Assembly: GCA_030589895.1 (NCBI GenBank)
Contig: JAUUZQ010000005.1
Span: forward strand, 1-64,000
Direction: 5' to 3'
DNA length: 64,000 nt
DNA from: Bacteroidales bacterium
Lineage (GTDB): Bacteria > Bacteroidota > Bacteroidia > Bacteroidales > GCA-2748055
Positions 27,390 through 36,612 of the stretch are shown piece after piece. The position numbers were made by a program, and so were the translations under genes. Under the pieces are notes generated by a model. That model saw nothing but the letters and a program-made list of their open reading frames with translations. It was not told the DNA's origin and ran no database searches. Positions within the stretch are counted from its first letter, which is position 1. Each line of letters starts with the position of its first letter.

Positions 27390-27723
27390 CTGTATATAGT
27401 TTATTTTTATTGGTTAGATGGAGCATCCATTATAGTCATTGCCTTGTGTTTTGAAGTATTTCGACATGGATGGTTCATGATTAAGAAATGTTTAATAGTT
27501 TTTCCATCATAAATGGAATGATTGCTTTTCTCTGCTGCATTGCATTAAGAACTTTCTCACAGCTACTATGGCAACAAAAGTAATTGTTCATTTAACCGTT
27601 GAGCAATTTAAAGAAAAGAGAGACTAAATATATTTATATTTCAAATAAGTTGGGTTTTTTAAGAGGTTTTTTATACTTATTATTGTACTCTTTCAAAAGA
27701 ATCAAATAAATTTCATATTAATT
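27390..27723. other. Divergent intergenic region, no gene supported
   Basis: The 334-bp region separates the efflux operon (leftward) from the M28 peptidase (rightward). It holds an inverted repeat CATCCAT (27424-27430) / ATGGATG (27466-27472) and a 19-codon frame from ATG 27568 to TAA 27627 with no recognisable product. Promoters for both flanking units must lie here, but no clear TTG/TAnnTTTG pair was found. Confidence 0.4.
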
Positions 27724-29481
27724 ATGCTAAAAAATATATTTTCATTACTGTTAATTATTATCCTGATCAGCACAAGCTGTAAGCCAAAAGTTGAAACTGA
27801 GATTTCAATACCTGAATTACAATCGATCCTGGACTATATTGCAAGTGATAGTCTTAAAGGTCGTTACCCCGGAACTGCTGAAGATAAAGTACTCGCTGCG
27901 TATATCTCTACTGAAATGAAAAATGCGGGTATGGACCTGCAAGCAGAACAAGGAGTTCAGTATTTTGATATTAATACCGGCATTGAATTCTCGTCAAGTA
28001 ACACTATTAGTTTCAACGATAACACATATTCTTACGACGAAAATGCAGAATTCCAGCCATTGGGATTCAGTTCCAATGATACATTATTTTCAGAAATTGT
28101 ATTTGCCGGCAAGCTTGGTGACTTTGATACCTATGGAGAGGATATAGAAGAACAGTCAGCTGGAAAATGGTTGATGGTAATGATCAACAATGATGCATTA
28201 TCTGCACCCATAAACAGTCGGGAATCTTATATTGAGCTCAGAACAAACGGTTTGAAGGCATCCGACCATAAAGCTGCCGGTATTGTATATGTAAGTGGAA
28301 GTGAAGAGGGACTCGAATTCCCTGAACTTTCTGACAGAAGCAGGCATGGACTACCCATTCCCGCTATCATGATTACCAGGGATTTGGCAAGTAAAATACT
28401 TCAATTGAAAGAAGATCAAGATATAGAAGCTCTCTCTCAAGAAATAACTCCTCAGAAGATGATACAAACGGGAGTTGAACTTGAGGCTCTTACTCAAATT
28501 GACATCACAACTTCGCCAAGTTTTAATTCAACTGCCCTGTTAACCGGAAGTGACAAAAATTTATCTGCTCAATATGTGCTTATTGGTGCCCACCATGACC
28601 ATTTGGGCTGGGGTGGCAGAGGAACTTCATCCAGAACTCCGGATACCATTGCAATCCATTATGGAGCTGATGATAACGCCTCCGGTGTAGCAGGGGTAAT
28701 GGAACTAGCTGAACTTATTAGCTCTCTGTCGCCTGCCAGAAGCTTTGCTTTCCTGACATTCGGAGGTGAGGAGATGGGGCTGCTCGGATCGAAGTTCTAT
28801 GCTGAAAATCCAACTGTAGAGCTGGAAAATGTACAGACAATGATCAACCTGGACATGATCGGACGATTAAATGAGGACCGTCAGATTCAAATAGGTGGAA
28901 TTGGAACATCACCCATTTTCAAAGCGCTGATCGACACCATTAATCTTAAGTATAACTTTAGTTTGAAATACTCTGAAGCAGGTTTTGGCCCTTCAGATCA
29001 CTCTTCATTCTATGCAAAGGACATTCCTGTACTGTTTATTTCTACAGGTGCACATACCGACTACCACACGCCTGCAGACAATATTGAGAGAATTAATTTC
29101 GAAGGTATGCAGGAGCTATTGTATTTTGTTTCAGACATAGCCATGGAACTCGCCAATGATTCAGTAAAAATTGAGTTTACTGAGGCAGGTCCAAAGACTG
29201 CTTCAAATTCGAGGGGGCGCATGGGCAAAGTAACTTTCGGTCTGATGCCTGACATGACCTATGATGGTGATGAAGGCATGCCTGTTACTTTTGTTACTGA
29301 AGGAAAGCCCGCTGCAAGTTGTGGTATGCAAGACGGAGACATTATTAAAGCCATCGATGGTAAGAGCGTCGGCAACGTTTATGATTACATGGAACGGCTT
29401 GGTCAGTTAAAAGTTGGACAGTCTGTAATTGTGAAAGTTGAGAGAGATGAAGAGGAGCTGGAGCTACTTATTCAATTGTAA
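27724..29481 (+). CDS. M28-family zinc aminopeptidase with C-terminal PDZ domain, lipoprotein
   Basis: 585 residues. A lipoprotein signal (ILISTSC) is followed by a PA-like insert (about 120-230) and the M28 catalytic domain (about 270-480). Metal ligands are in GAHHDHLGWGG, YGADDNASG, FGGEEMGLLGS, NLDMIGR and GAHTDYHTPADN. The last 85 residues form a PDZ domain (AASCGMQDGDIIKAIDG). It likely trims peptides at the cell envelope. It is followed after 13 bp by a membrane protein gene. Confidence 0.93.
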   Translation: MLKNIFSLLLIIILISTSCKPKVETEISIPELQSILDYIASDSLKGRYPGTAEDKVLAAYISTEMKNAGMDLQAEQGVQYFDINTGIEFSSSNTISFNDNTYSYDENAEFQPLGFSSNDTLFSEIVFAGKLGDFDTYGEDIEEQSAGKWLMVMINNDALSAPINSRESYIELRTNGLKASDHKAAGIVYVSGSEEGLEFPELSDRSRHGLPIPAIMITRDLASKILQLKEDQDIEALSQEITPQKMIQTGVELEALTQIDITTSPSFNSTALLTGSDKNLSAQYVLIGAHHDHLGWGGRGTSSRTPDTIAIHYGADDNASGVAGVMELAELISSLSPARSFAFLTFGGEEMGLLGSKFYAENPTVELENVQTMINLDMIGRLNEDRQIQIGGIGTSPIFKALIDTINLKYNFSLKYSEAGFGPSDHSSFYAKDIPVLFISTGAHTDYHTPADNIERINFEGMQELLYFVSDIAMELANDSVKIEFTEAGPKTASNSRGRMGKVTFGLMPDMTYDGDEGMPVTFVTEGKPAASCGMQDGDIIKAIDGKSVGNVYDYMERLGQLKVGQSVIVKVERDEEELELLIQL

Positions 29482-29494
29482 ATATTAAAAAACC

Positions 29495-30370
29495 ATGAAA
29501 GTAAAAAAGACTCTTATATGGGTTATTGCTGTATTCATCACAATCGGTGCTGCATATTACCAACGTATTTCAGGTCCCACTCAACCAGTAAAGTATGAGT
29601 TTACAATTAATGACAGCATCATTAAATTTAAATTACCCAGGTCAAATCAAGGGGTTTCAAACTTCAATCTCAAATTAGAAGTGCCTGAAGAAGTATCCGG
29701 GAGAGTAATATACAGAAGATACCCAACCAATGAAGCATGGGATACACTTCAACTTCAGAGAAGCAGTGATACCTTGATGGTAAGACTACCTCAACAACCT
29801 AATGCTGGTAAACTTGAGTACTCCGTTGAGCTGTTTCAAGGTACTGAGGCTATCAATTTTCAGCAGACTGAGAATACCATCATTCGATTCCGGGGAAGTG
29901 TACCGGCCTGGGTGATAATTCCACATGTTCTGTTAATGTTCCTGGCAATGTTATGGTCAAATGCAACAGGAATCCTTTCCGTATGGAACATACCTTCCTA
30001 TAAGAAACATGCAATTATTACATCGACATTGTTTGTCGTTGGTGGCTTAATATTCGGCCCAATCATGCAAAAATATGCCTTTGGTGAGTACTGGACCGGA
30101 TGGCCGTTTGGCGGGGACTTGACCGATACCAAAGTGATGGTTTCTGTAATATTCTGGATTTTGGCGGTTGTCTTGAATCGCAAAAAAGACAGACCATGGA
30201 TAATGATCATTGCCGCCCTTATCTTGTTCATAATCTTTATGATTCCACACAGTGCCGCCGGATCTGAGTTTAATTATGAGAGTGGACAAGTTATTACAGG
30301 AATGATGGTATTGGTAACTATTGGAACTTCAGGTGTAAAATTTCCACTTCGGAAGAAGATAGGTTTGTAA
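29495..30370 (+). CDS. Hypothetical multi-span membrane protein with periplasmic domain
   Basis: 291 residues. One N-terminal membrane segment (6-22) is followed by a beta-rich domain of about 110 residues (YEFTINDSIIKFKLPRSN onward), then five hydrophobic segments from about residue 135 (PAWVIIPHVLLMFLAMLW, STLFVVGGLIFGPIM, VSVIFWILAVVL, IMIIAALILFIIFMI and VITGMMVLVTIGTSG). I do not recognise a named family. It is sandwiched between an M28 peptidase and a rubredoxin gene on the same strand. Histidines in membrane segments (IPHVLL, IPHSAA) could be heme or metal ligands, but this is speculative. Confidence 0.8.
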   Translation: MKVKKTLIWVIAVFITIGAAYYQRISGPTQPVKYEFTINDSIIKFKLPRSNQGVSNFNLKLEVPEEVSGRVIYRRYPTNEAWDTLQLQRSSDTLMVRLPQQPNAGKLEYSVELFQGTEAINFQQTENTIIRFRGSVPAWVIIPHVLLMFLAMLWSNATGILSVWNIPSYKKHAIITSTLFVVGGLIFGPIMQKYAFGEYWTGWPFGGDLTDTKVMVSVIFWILAVVLNRKKDRPWIMIIAALILFIIFMIPHSAAGSEFNYESGQVITGMMVLVTIGTSGVKFPLRKKIGL

Positions 30371-30402
30371 GTTATTTAGGGGACATTAATAACTGATTTT
30401 TT
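30370..30402 (+). terminator. Weak intrinsic terminator before the rubredoxin gene
   Basis: Stem AGTTATT (30370-30376) / AATAACT (30388-30394) followed by GATTTTTTTT. The stem is A/T-rich, so termination may be partial, letting some transcripts continue into the rubredoxin gene. Confidence 0.35.
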
Positions 30403-30436
30403 TTACTTTTTAGCTTAAACTTCAAACTTAGAAACC

Positions 30437-30598
30437 ATGAAAAGATACCAATGTACAATTTGCGGCTATTTCTATGACCCTGTTGAAGGAGATCCTGATT
30501 CAGGCATAGCACCTGGAACAGCATTTGAAGATATTCCCGATGACTGGAAATGTCCGGTGTGCGGAGTAACAAAAGCTGATTTCGAGGAGGTTGAATAA
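30437..30598 (+). CDS. Rubredoxin
   Basis: A 53-residue protein, full length for the family. It has both iron-binding knuckles, [10 protein letters not shown] and [11 protein letters not shown], giving the Fe(SCys)4 site, and the conserved segment DDWKCPVCG with the core aromatic residues. Rubredoxins are small one-electron carriers, often for oxygen or peroxide detoxification in anaerobes. It is preceded by a membrane protein on the same strand and converges with pepD, whose stop is only 2 bp away. Confidence 0.95.
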   Translation: MKRYQCTICGYFYDPVEGDPDSGIAPGTAFEDIPDDWKCPVCGVTKADFEEVE

Positions 30599-30600
30599 GG

Positions 30601-32055
30601 CTATTTAAGCACAGGAGCATTCTCCAGCAATTTCAAAAGAAACTCCCAGAATTTAGTAACTGTGTCTATCTCTATTCTCTCTTCCGGAGTATGGGCCCCT
30701 TTTATAGTCGGACCAAATGAGATCATATCAAGGTTTGGATATTTCTCAACGAACAAGCCACATTCCAGTCCGGCGTGTATTGCTTTAATATCAGGTTGAG
30801 TTTTAAACAGGTCTTTATATACTTTCTCCGAAATCTTAAGGATTTCTGAATTCTTATTCGGTTTCCAACCCGGATAACCATCTGAGTGAATTACCTCCGC
30901 CCCTGCCAGTGTAAACAGGGCATTAATATGATCTGCAATATCTCTTTTTGCTGAATCAACAGAACTTCTCTGACTAGTTACCACTTCAATCTGATGGTTC
31001 TCTATGGTCCTCACCACTGCCAGATTTGTAGATGTTTCAACCATATCAGGCATATCAGGGCTCCATGAGAGTGCACCATGAGGACATGCGTATATAGCAT
31101 TCATAAAATCACGTTGAAAACTACGGGTAAATCTGGCATCAGGCAGCTCGACAGTCTCCATATACATTTTGAAATCAGGTTCAAAAGCTTCAATCTCCTT
31201 TTTAATATGCTTTTCAAAGGAATCAAAATATATATGCAATAAATCAGCTGTGGTTTCAGTCATCACAATCACTGCATTTGCAGCCCTCGGAATTGCATTT
31301 CTCAATTTCCCACCTGCATATGATGCAATATGTATAGGAAATTTCCTGTCGGCATTCCATAGAAACCTGTTTAGAAGTTTTATGGCATTTGTATGCTTCT
31401 TATGTATCTCATCTCCTGAATGACCACCCTTTAGTCCATCGACAAATATTTTCCTGGCTACTTTACTCCGAATTGTTCTTTTTGTTTTTGCCTTGAACCT
31501 TCCAACTGTATCAATACCCCCGGCACAACCAATAAAAATCTCACCCTCATCTTCAGAATCCAGATTCAGCAGTATTTTTCCCTCCAGGAAACTACTTTGC
31601 AATCCAAAAGCACCAGTCATACCAGTCTCTTCATCAGCAGTAAAAAGACATTCCAGTGGTCCATGCTTTAGTGTGGTTGAAGCCAATATAGCCATAGAAG
31701 CAGCAATACCAATGCCATCATCTGCCCCAAGCGTCGTTCCACTTGCCTTTACCCAACCATCAACAATTCTTGCTTTAATGGCATCCTTATGAAAATCGTG
31801 ATCAACCTCAGAGAGTTTCTCTCCAACCATGTCGAGATGACTTTGAAGAATAAGGGTCTCCCGGTTCTCAAATCCACTTGTAGCTGGTTTTTTAATCAGC
31901 ATATTACCAGCCTTATCTGTTGTATGCATCAGTCCATGTCTGTCAGCAAACTCAGCAAGGTAACGCAGAATTTTTTCCTCATTTTTGGATATACGAGGAA
32001 TCTTTAGAATATCATCAAAATAACTCCACAATTCTCTCGGCTCTAAATCTCTCAT
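30601..32055 (-). CDS. pepD: Aminoacyl-histidine dipeptidase (cytosol non-specific dipeptidase, M20C)
   Basis: About 484 residues from ATG 32055 (MRDLEPRELWSYFDDIL); an upstream in-frame ATG at 32100 is less likely. Metal-site motifs of the M20C family are clear: LQSHLDMVGEK, LGADDGIGIAASMAIL and FTADEETGMTGAFGL, with HAGLECGLF near the C-terminus. The cytosolic enzyme cleaves a broad range of dipeptides including Xaa-His. It fits the peptidase-rich setting of the window. Confidence 0.95.
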   Translation of the reverse strand: MRDLEPRELWSYFDDILKIPRISKNEEKILRYLAEFADRHGLMHTTDKAGNMLIKKPATSGFENRETLILQSHLDMVGEKLSEVDHDFHKDAIKARIVDGWVKASGTTLGADDGIGIAASMAILASTTLKHGPLECLFTADEETGMTGAFGLQSSFLEGKILLNLDSEDEGEIFIGCAGGIDTVGRFKAKTKRTIRSKVARKIFVDGLKGGHSGDEIHKKHTNAIKLLNRFLWNADRKFPIHIASYAGGKLRNAIPRAANAVIVMTETTADLLHIYFDSFEKHIKKEIEAFEPDFKMYMETVELPDARFTRSFQRDFMNAIYACPHGALSWSPDMPDMVETSTNLAVVRTIENHQIEVVTSQRSSVDSAKRDIADHINALFTLAGAEVIHSDGYPGWKPNKNSEILKISEKVYKDLFKTQPDIKAIHAGLECGLFVEKYPNLDMISFGPTIKGAHTPEERIEIDTVTKFWEFLLKLLENAPVLK

Positions 32056-32205
32056 ATACAATATATTAACTGCATAATCATCTGTAAAGATGTTATGCAA
32101 TACATTTTATAAAAAAACTATTGTATAGCAAATAACGGGTTGATTATTTGTTCTACTTTTAGCAAAGATAATAAACAATAACAAATCTTTAAAGTGTTGT
32201 GCAAT

Positions 32206-33393
32206 ATGAAACGAAACATTATTACTTTACCCGGAGATGGAATCGGAAGGACTGTTTTAGATGAAACTATAAGGGTCCTGGATAAGGCTGGATTTGAGGC
32301 TGAATATATTGAAGGTGATATTGGTTGGGAATTTTGGAAAAGCGAAGGAAATCCCCTTCCAGACAGAACGATTGAACTTCTCGAAAAGCACAAAATTGGT
32401 CTGTTTGGTGCCATCACCTCGAAACCAAAAGATGAGGCTACGGCAGAGCTGGATCCTTCATTAAAAGATAAAGGATATATTTACTCCAGTCCAATTGTGG
32501 GATTAAGACAACATTTCAATCTTGATGTGTGTATCAGGCCTTGCCATACTTACAAGGGAAATCCATTGAATTTTATTCGAAGAGGGAAAGGAGAAGCGAT
32601 TGAGGAGCCCCTGGTTGATGTTGTAATTTTCCGTCAGAATACTGAAGGGCTGTATGGAGGAGTTGAGTGGACCAATCCGCCAGATCAGGTTTACGAAGCA
32701 CTTGCCACACATCCCAGATTTATCAAGAACTTCAAGCATGTTCCAAAGGAAGAACTTAGTGTATCCACGCGGATTTTCACAAAGAAAGCTACTGAGAGAA
32801 TTTTGAGGGCGGCTTTCGGATATGCAGAGAAATATGGATACAAGAATGTAACTGTATGTGAAAAACCAAATGTTATAAGGGAAACATCGGGAATGATGTA
32901 TAAGCTTGCACAGGAGATTCAGCGAACAGATTATCCGGGGATTGAACTTTGGAATACTAATATTGATGCCCAGATGATGTGGCTTACCAAGAATCCTGAA
33001 ATTTATGGAGTAATTGTTGCCGGAAACATGTTTGGTGATATAGTATCAGATGGATTTGCAGGTCTGATTGGTGGTTTGGGCTTTGCCTGCAGTGCTAATT
33101 TAGGTGAGGATGTTGCTGTATTTGAACCCACGCATGGATCAGCACCAAAATATGCTGATTTCGAAACGTCAATTGTGAATCCAATTGCCATGATTGAATC
33201 TGCGTGCATGATGCTGGATCATATAGGTGAGTATGATATTGCAAAAAAGATCCGGAAATCTGTCTCCACTGTAATTGAGGAGGGAAAAGTCAAGACATAC
33301 GACATGATGAAGATGGCAGGCAAACCTGATGTAACAGATAACGGAGCTGCATCTACTTCACAAATGGCAGATGCCATCATAGCAAACCTTTAA
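32206..33393 (+). CDS. Isocitrate/isopropylmalate dehydrogenase family protein, probably NAD-dependent isocitrate dehydrogenase
   Basis: About 395 residues from ATG 32206 (MKRNIITLPGDGIGRTVLDE). Conserved features: GLFGAITSKP, the substrate arginines in VGLRQHFNLDVCIRPC, FRQNTEGLYGGVEW, and the metal/cofactor segment GNMFGDIVSDGFAGLIGGLGF with EPTHGSAPKYA. The protein is the size of isocitrate rather than isopropylmalate dehydrogenases, and no leu genes are near, so an isocitrate dehydrogenase of the TCA cycle is favoured; coenzyme preference cannot be fixed by eye. It is followed after 10 bp by an HD-domain gene. Confidence 0.85.
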   Translation: MKRNIITLPGDGIGRTVLDETIRVLDKAGFEAEYIEGDIGWEFWKSEGNPLPDRTIELLEKHKIGLFGAITSKPKDEATAELDPSLKDKGYIYSSPIVGLRQHFNLDVCIRPCHTYKGNPLNFIRRGKGEAIEEPLVDVVIFRQNTEGLYGGVEWTNPPDQVYEALATHPRFIKNFKHVPKEELSVSTRIFTKKATERILRAAFGYAEKYGYKNVTVCEKPNVIRETSGMMYKLAQEIQRTDYPGIELWNTNIDAQMMWLTKNPEIYGVIVAGNMFGDIVSDGFAGLIGGLGFACSANLGEDVAVFEPTHGSAPKYADFETSIVNPIAMIESACMMLDHIGEYDIAKKIRKSVSTVIEEGKVKTYDMMKMAGKPDVTDNGAASTSQMADAIIANL

Positions 33394-33403
33394 TATCCAA
33401 GGC

Positions 33404-33961
33404 ATGAGTATTAGCAAAGAACTTTTAGAATTCTGGCCTGAGCTTGAGTGGATTAAGAATCCAGATCTAAGGCAGCAGACTGCAGACACATGGGCTTTGG
33501 CACTTTCAAAGAGTGTACTGACGCCGGAGGATCTGAAAAGAATACCATTTACATTACTTTGCGGTCCTGATCTGAAAGTAAGTTTTATGGATCACAAGCG
33601 AGCTGTGGTTCACATAGCGCTGGAAAGCGGAAAGAAAATGAATGAGTTTTTCAAGGAGGAATTACCTGTAAACATGGATGTACTCATCGCCGGCGCCATA
33701 TTGGCTGATGTGGGAAAATTGCTTGAATATGTACTTGATGAGGATGGTAAAGCTGCACAAGGCATGTATGGAAAGTACCTGAGGCATCCGTTTTCAGGTG
33801 TCTCCCTTGCTGAAGCCTGCGGTGTTCCTCCGGAGGTTTGTCACATTATTGCAACACACGCAGGAGAAGGAAATATGGTCAAGAGGTCTACTGAGGCATA
33901 CGTAGTGCACCATGCAGATTTCATGACCTTTTTACCGTTTAAGGAGAGATTGAAAGAATAG
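33404..33961 (+). CDS. HD-domain-like protein with a degenerate HD dyad
   Basis: 185 residues resembling small HD-domain phosphohydrolases: an N-terminal helical part (WPELEWIKNPDLR), HKRAVVHIALE with candidate first His, then AGAILADVGKLLEYV, where LHDiGK is expected. The dyad His is Ala101 while Asp102 remains. Later HPFSGVSLAEACGVPPE, IATHAGEG and VVHHADFM retain many metal-ligand-like histidines. It may use alternative ligands or be a non-hydrolytic binding protein. It is coupled to the dehydrogenase upstream (10-bp gap). Confidence 0.75.
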   Translation: MSISKELLEFWPELEWIKNPDLRQQTADTWALALSKSVLTPEDLKRIPFTLLCGPDLKVSFMDHKRAVVHIALESGKKMNEFFKEELPVNMDVLIAGAILADVGKLLEYVLDEDGKAAQGMYGKYLRHPFSGVSLAEACGVPPEVCHIIATHAGEGNMVKRSTEAYVVHHADFMTFLPFKERLKE

Positions 33962-34029
33962 AATAGTGAGTGGAGCAGATGCCTGAAACATTATTATATG
34001 AGATGAGGCACGCCTCCTATAAAATAATT

Positions 34030-34069
34030 AAGATATTTCAGTAAGGAAGCTTCCTTACCGAAATATCTT
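34030..34069. terminator. Strong bidirectional terminator overlapping the isoaspartyl peptidase stop
   Basis: A 40-bp near-perfect palindrome (arms 34030-34049 and 34050-34069, one mismatched pair) lies between convergent genes. The minus-strand 5' arm contains the last codons and TAA stop of the gene ending at 34055. A/T-rich tails follow on both sides. Confidence 0.7.
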
Positions 34070-35050
34070 TATAATCTCTTCCCCATCTGAATTTCCGTAT
34101 GCCCGGAACATGGCTGATGTATTGAATTCCATGGCAGCTTTACCATTGCTATCGAGGCAGATAATACCACCTTTGGCATCGAATGGTTTGAGTTGTTCAA
34201 AGATCACCTCTTTTGCAGCCTCCTGAACTGACAGATCCTTGTAATCCATAAGGGAAATAATTTCATGTGCGGCTGCGATTCTGATATAAAATTCACCTTG
34301 TCCGGTACAAGATATCCCCGCAACACCATTCTTTGCATAGGTTCCGGCCCCGATTATTGGTGAATCCCCTACTCTACCATGTTTCTTATTTGTGATGCCA
34401 CCGGTCGAAGTTCCGGCACAGAGATTCCCATTCTTATCCAGGGCCACACAACCAACAGTACCAAACTTATCAGCTTTCAATGCTTTTTCGAGAGACTTGC
34501 GACTTTTTTCTGTAAAGAAATAATCCTGATCGACAATTTCCAGATCCTGTGTAAGCGCAAATTTTGTAGCTCCATTTCCTGAGAACATCACATGTACCGA
34601 ATTCTCCATCACAGCCCTGGCAGCCCGAATAGGATTTTTAACATTCTGTATCCCGGTAATTGCCCCGGCGTTTAAATCCAAGCCACTCATGATTGAGGCA
34701 TCCAGTTCAACTTTTCCCTCACTTGTTAACACAGCACCTATGCCTGCATTAAACAGTGGATTGTTCTCCAGTAATACAATAACATTTTCAACAGCATCGA
34801 TGCCACTGCCTCCTGCCTTCAGAATATCCAATCCAATATGCAAGGCTGAATCCATTGCCTGCTCGTATTGTTCAATTCCTTCAGATCCTAATTTCTCCGG
34901 AGTAGCATAGCCGGCACCACCATGAATCACCAAAGCGTATTCATATTGCTTAGGGTCTGATATCTGGGTCTCAGTTGTTGTATTGCAAGATGATATTACA
35001 ATGAATGCGAGCAGTAATAAAATGGAAGAAAATCTGAATGATTTATACAT
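34055..35050 (-). CDS. Isoaspartyl peptidase / plant-type L-asparaginase (Ntn hydrolase), lipoprotein
   Basis: 331 residues with a lipoprotein signal (IVISSCNTT). The precursor is cut before the catalytic Thr in KFGTVGCVALD to give alpha and beta subunits. GTSTGGITNKKHGRVGDSP and GTYAKNGVAGISCTGQGE form the substrate site. The N-terminal VIHGGAGYATPE is family-typical. It removes isoaspartyl or asparagine residues, here apparently in the periplasm. Its 3' end is built into a terminator hairpin. Confidence 0.93.
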   Translation of the reverse strand: MYKSFRFSSILLLLAFIVISSCNTTTETQISDPKQYEYALVIHGGAGYATPEKLGSEGIEQYEQAMDSALHIGLDILKAGGSGIDAVENVIVLLENNPLFNAGIGAVLTSEGKVELDASIMSGLDLNAGAITGIQNVKNPIRAARAVMENSVHVMFSGNGATKFALTQDLEIVDQDYFFTEKSRKSLEKALKADKFGTVGCVALDKNGNLCAGTSTGGITNKKHGRVGDSPIIGAGTYAKNGVAGISCTGQGEFYIRIAAAHEIISLMDYKDLSVQEAAKEVIFEQLKPFDAKGGIICLDSNGKAAMEFNTSAMFRAYGNSDGEEIIKIFR

Positions 35051-35068
35051 GGTACAGGCTTAAATGAA

Positions 35069-35102
35069 ACACTCCCTAAATTTAATAAAATTCAGGGAGT
35101 GT
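35069..35102 (-). terminator. Intrinsic terminator of the sigma-factor operon
   Basis: Arms 35069-35083 and 35088-35102 pair at 14 of 15 positions around a 4-nt loop (core ACACTCCCT / AGGGAGTGT). It lies 25 bp downstream of the stop at 35127, with T-rich sequence following on the minus strand. Confidence 0.65.
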
Positions 35103-35126
35103 GAAAATATATGGATTATTGAACTG

Positions 35127-36089
35127 TTACTCTACTTTAACATCTCCATATTTGGCTACGACAGTAACTTTTCCACCAGAAGAATTACCAACTGATCCTT
35201 TAACTAAATTGGAAAAACTTACAACGTCATCCTTAATTTTATTCACTTGAACCGCGCCTTCAGGAGCATCCAGAGATCCAAATTTCGTATCCAGCAAATA
35301 GCTATAAGAAGCCTTGGCATCCATCAGTAATGTCACATCTCCAAATGCGATTTCTACATCAACGGTTTCAAATCCGACTGCCACATTTGCGATGTCAATT
35401 TCTGAGTAAGCTGCTGATGATACAAATTTACCAGTAAGATCTTGTATGCTTAATTCAGAATAGGCCAACTTTCCTTCATAACTTAATACTGTGCCAAAAT
35501 CAAGTTCGGAATAAGTAAGCTTAGCATTTATCTTAGCACATGATTTTATAACTCCTTCGCTATAAGCCATCGTCAGATCATTCGTATTGCCTTTTGCATT
35601 TACCAATGATTGAGCCTTCAGGCTACCATATTTAACAGTAATATTTGCATCTCCAGTTATTTCCTCAAGGTAGATACTTCCATATTTTTGCAATAAGTTT
35701 ACATTAATGAAAGATGGTGCATTCACTATGTAATTCACCTCAACTGAAGTATTTTTTCCAAAATTCATCATCTCAATATTCGTCACAAAATCAACACCTT
35801 TTGCCCCCTTATTGATCTCAATTTCAATATTATTCAGAATTTTTTGTGCTTTCGCGTCACTTGTTGCTTCAACAACAATTTCCACCTTTACATCAAGCTC
35901 ATTCTTATCCCAGTTAACGATGTTAATATTTCCATACTTACTGTCGATACCCAGTGCAAAGTCTTTGCTCACTTTAAAGTTTTCAGATATCTCTTTTCTT
36001 ACCTCCTGAGCTGAGATAGATAAGCTTAGTCCCATAACCAGGACCATAGAAAGCAATAAAGCTTTTGATTTAAATATTTGAATTTTCAT
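35127..36089 (-). CDS. Secreted DUF4097/adhesin-like beta-helix protein
   Basis: About 320 residues from ATG 36089 (MKIQIFKSKALLLSMV). A signal peptide ends at SISAQE. The rest is repetitive beta-structure with recurring K/DYGS/AYSE motifs (DSKYGNINIVNWD, QKYGSIYLEEITG, VKYGSLKAQS, LAYSELSIQD and AKYGDVKVE), characteristic of DUF4097/DUF2807 putative adhesins. It is the last gene of a sigma/anti-sigma-like operon, overlapping its predecessor by 20 bp, so it may be part of an envelope-stress output or sensing module. Function unknown. Confidence 0.8.
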   Translation of the reverse strand: MKIQIFKSKALLLSMVLVMGLSLSISAQEVRKEISENFKVSKDFALGIDSKYGNINIVNWDKNELDVKVEIVVEATSDAKAQKILNNIEIEINKGAKGVDFVTNIEMMNFGKNTSVEVNYIVNAPSFINVNLLQKYGSIYLEEITGDANITVKYGSLKAQSLVNAKGNTNDLTMAYSEGVIKSCAKINAKLTYSELDFGTVLSYEGKLAYSELSIQDLTGKFVSSAAYSEIDIANVAVGFETVDVEIAFGDVTLLMDAKASYSYLLDTKFGSLDAPEGAVQVNKIKDDVVSFSNLVKGSVGNSSGGKVTVVAKYGDVKVE

Positions 36090-36612
36090 TGTTATCATTT
36101 TTTGCTTGATTAAACTGTTTTAATTGTTCTATAATTTGATCCATCACCAGAATTTTCATCTGGTAATGTTTTATTAGTGCTGAGATTACCCGCTCATCAC
36201 CAGGAAAGGCGTTCAGATCCACAAGTAGTTCCTGGTAATAGCTATCCATTGCCTGGAGCTCCTTCAATAATAACTCTTTCTCCTCCTCGTCTGAAAAATT
36301 AAGTGATTCGATTTCATCGTAACGAGTACTTACCTGATGGATATAGTAGTTATTAGTCTCCTGGTATTGTTCAGGAACGGTTACTACCGCCATTTTAGCT
36401 TTGCCCTTACTCGATTTGATAATAACCACACCGGAGGCCAGCAAAATGGCAAAGGTTGCTGCGATCTGCATCACACGAAAAAATCTTATTCGTCGTACAG
36501 GCTTGTTTTCCATTTGCAGTTTAGATTTGAATCTATCAAAATGCCCTGTATCAGGCTCATCAGAGATAAAATCGTCCCTATTTTCAATAATATATTTTTC
36601 TAAATCACTCAT
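36070..36612 (-). CDS. Probable anti-sigma-like membrane protein
   Basis: 180 residues. A cytoplasmic N-terminus (MSDLEKYIIENRDDF; FDRFKSKL) precedes a single membrane segment (about 45-66, VMQIAATFAILLASGVVII) and a charged helical periplasmic part. The layout and its position directly after an ECF sigma gene (4-bp overlap, 36609-36612) suggest control of that sigma factor. No zinc-binding HxxxCxxC motif is present, so the assignment is by context. Confidence 0.65.
   Translation of the reverse strand: MSDLEKYIIENRDDFISDEPDTGHFDRFKSKLQMENKPVRRIRFFRVMQIAATFAILLASGVVIIKSSKGKAKMAVVTVPEQYQETNNYYIHQVSTRYDEIESLNFSDEEEKELLLKELQAMDSYYQELLVDLNAFPGDERVISALIKHYQMKILVMDQIIEQLKQFNQAKNDNNENSNI

Noticed and set aside
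27568-27627. A 19-codon frame upstream of the M28 peptidase as a leader peptide.
   Set aside because: No biased codon run and no following terminator hairpin; probably chance.
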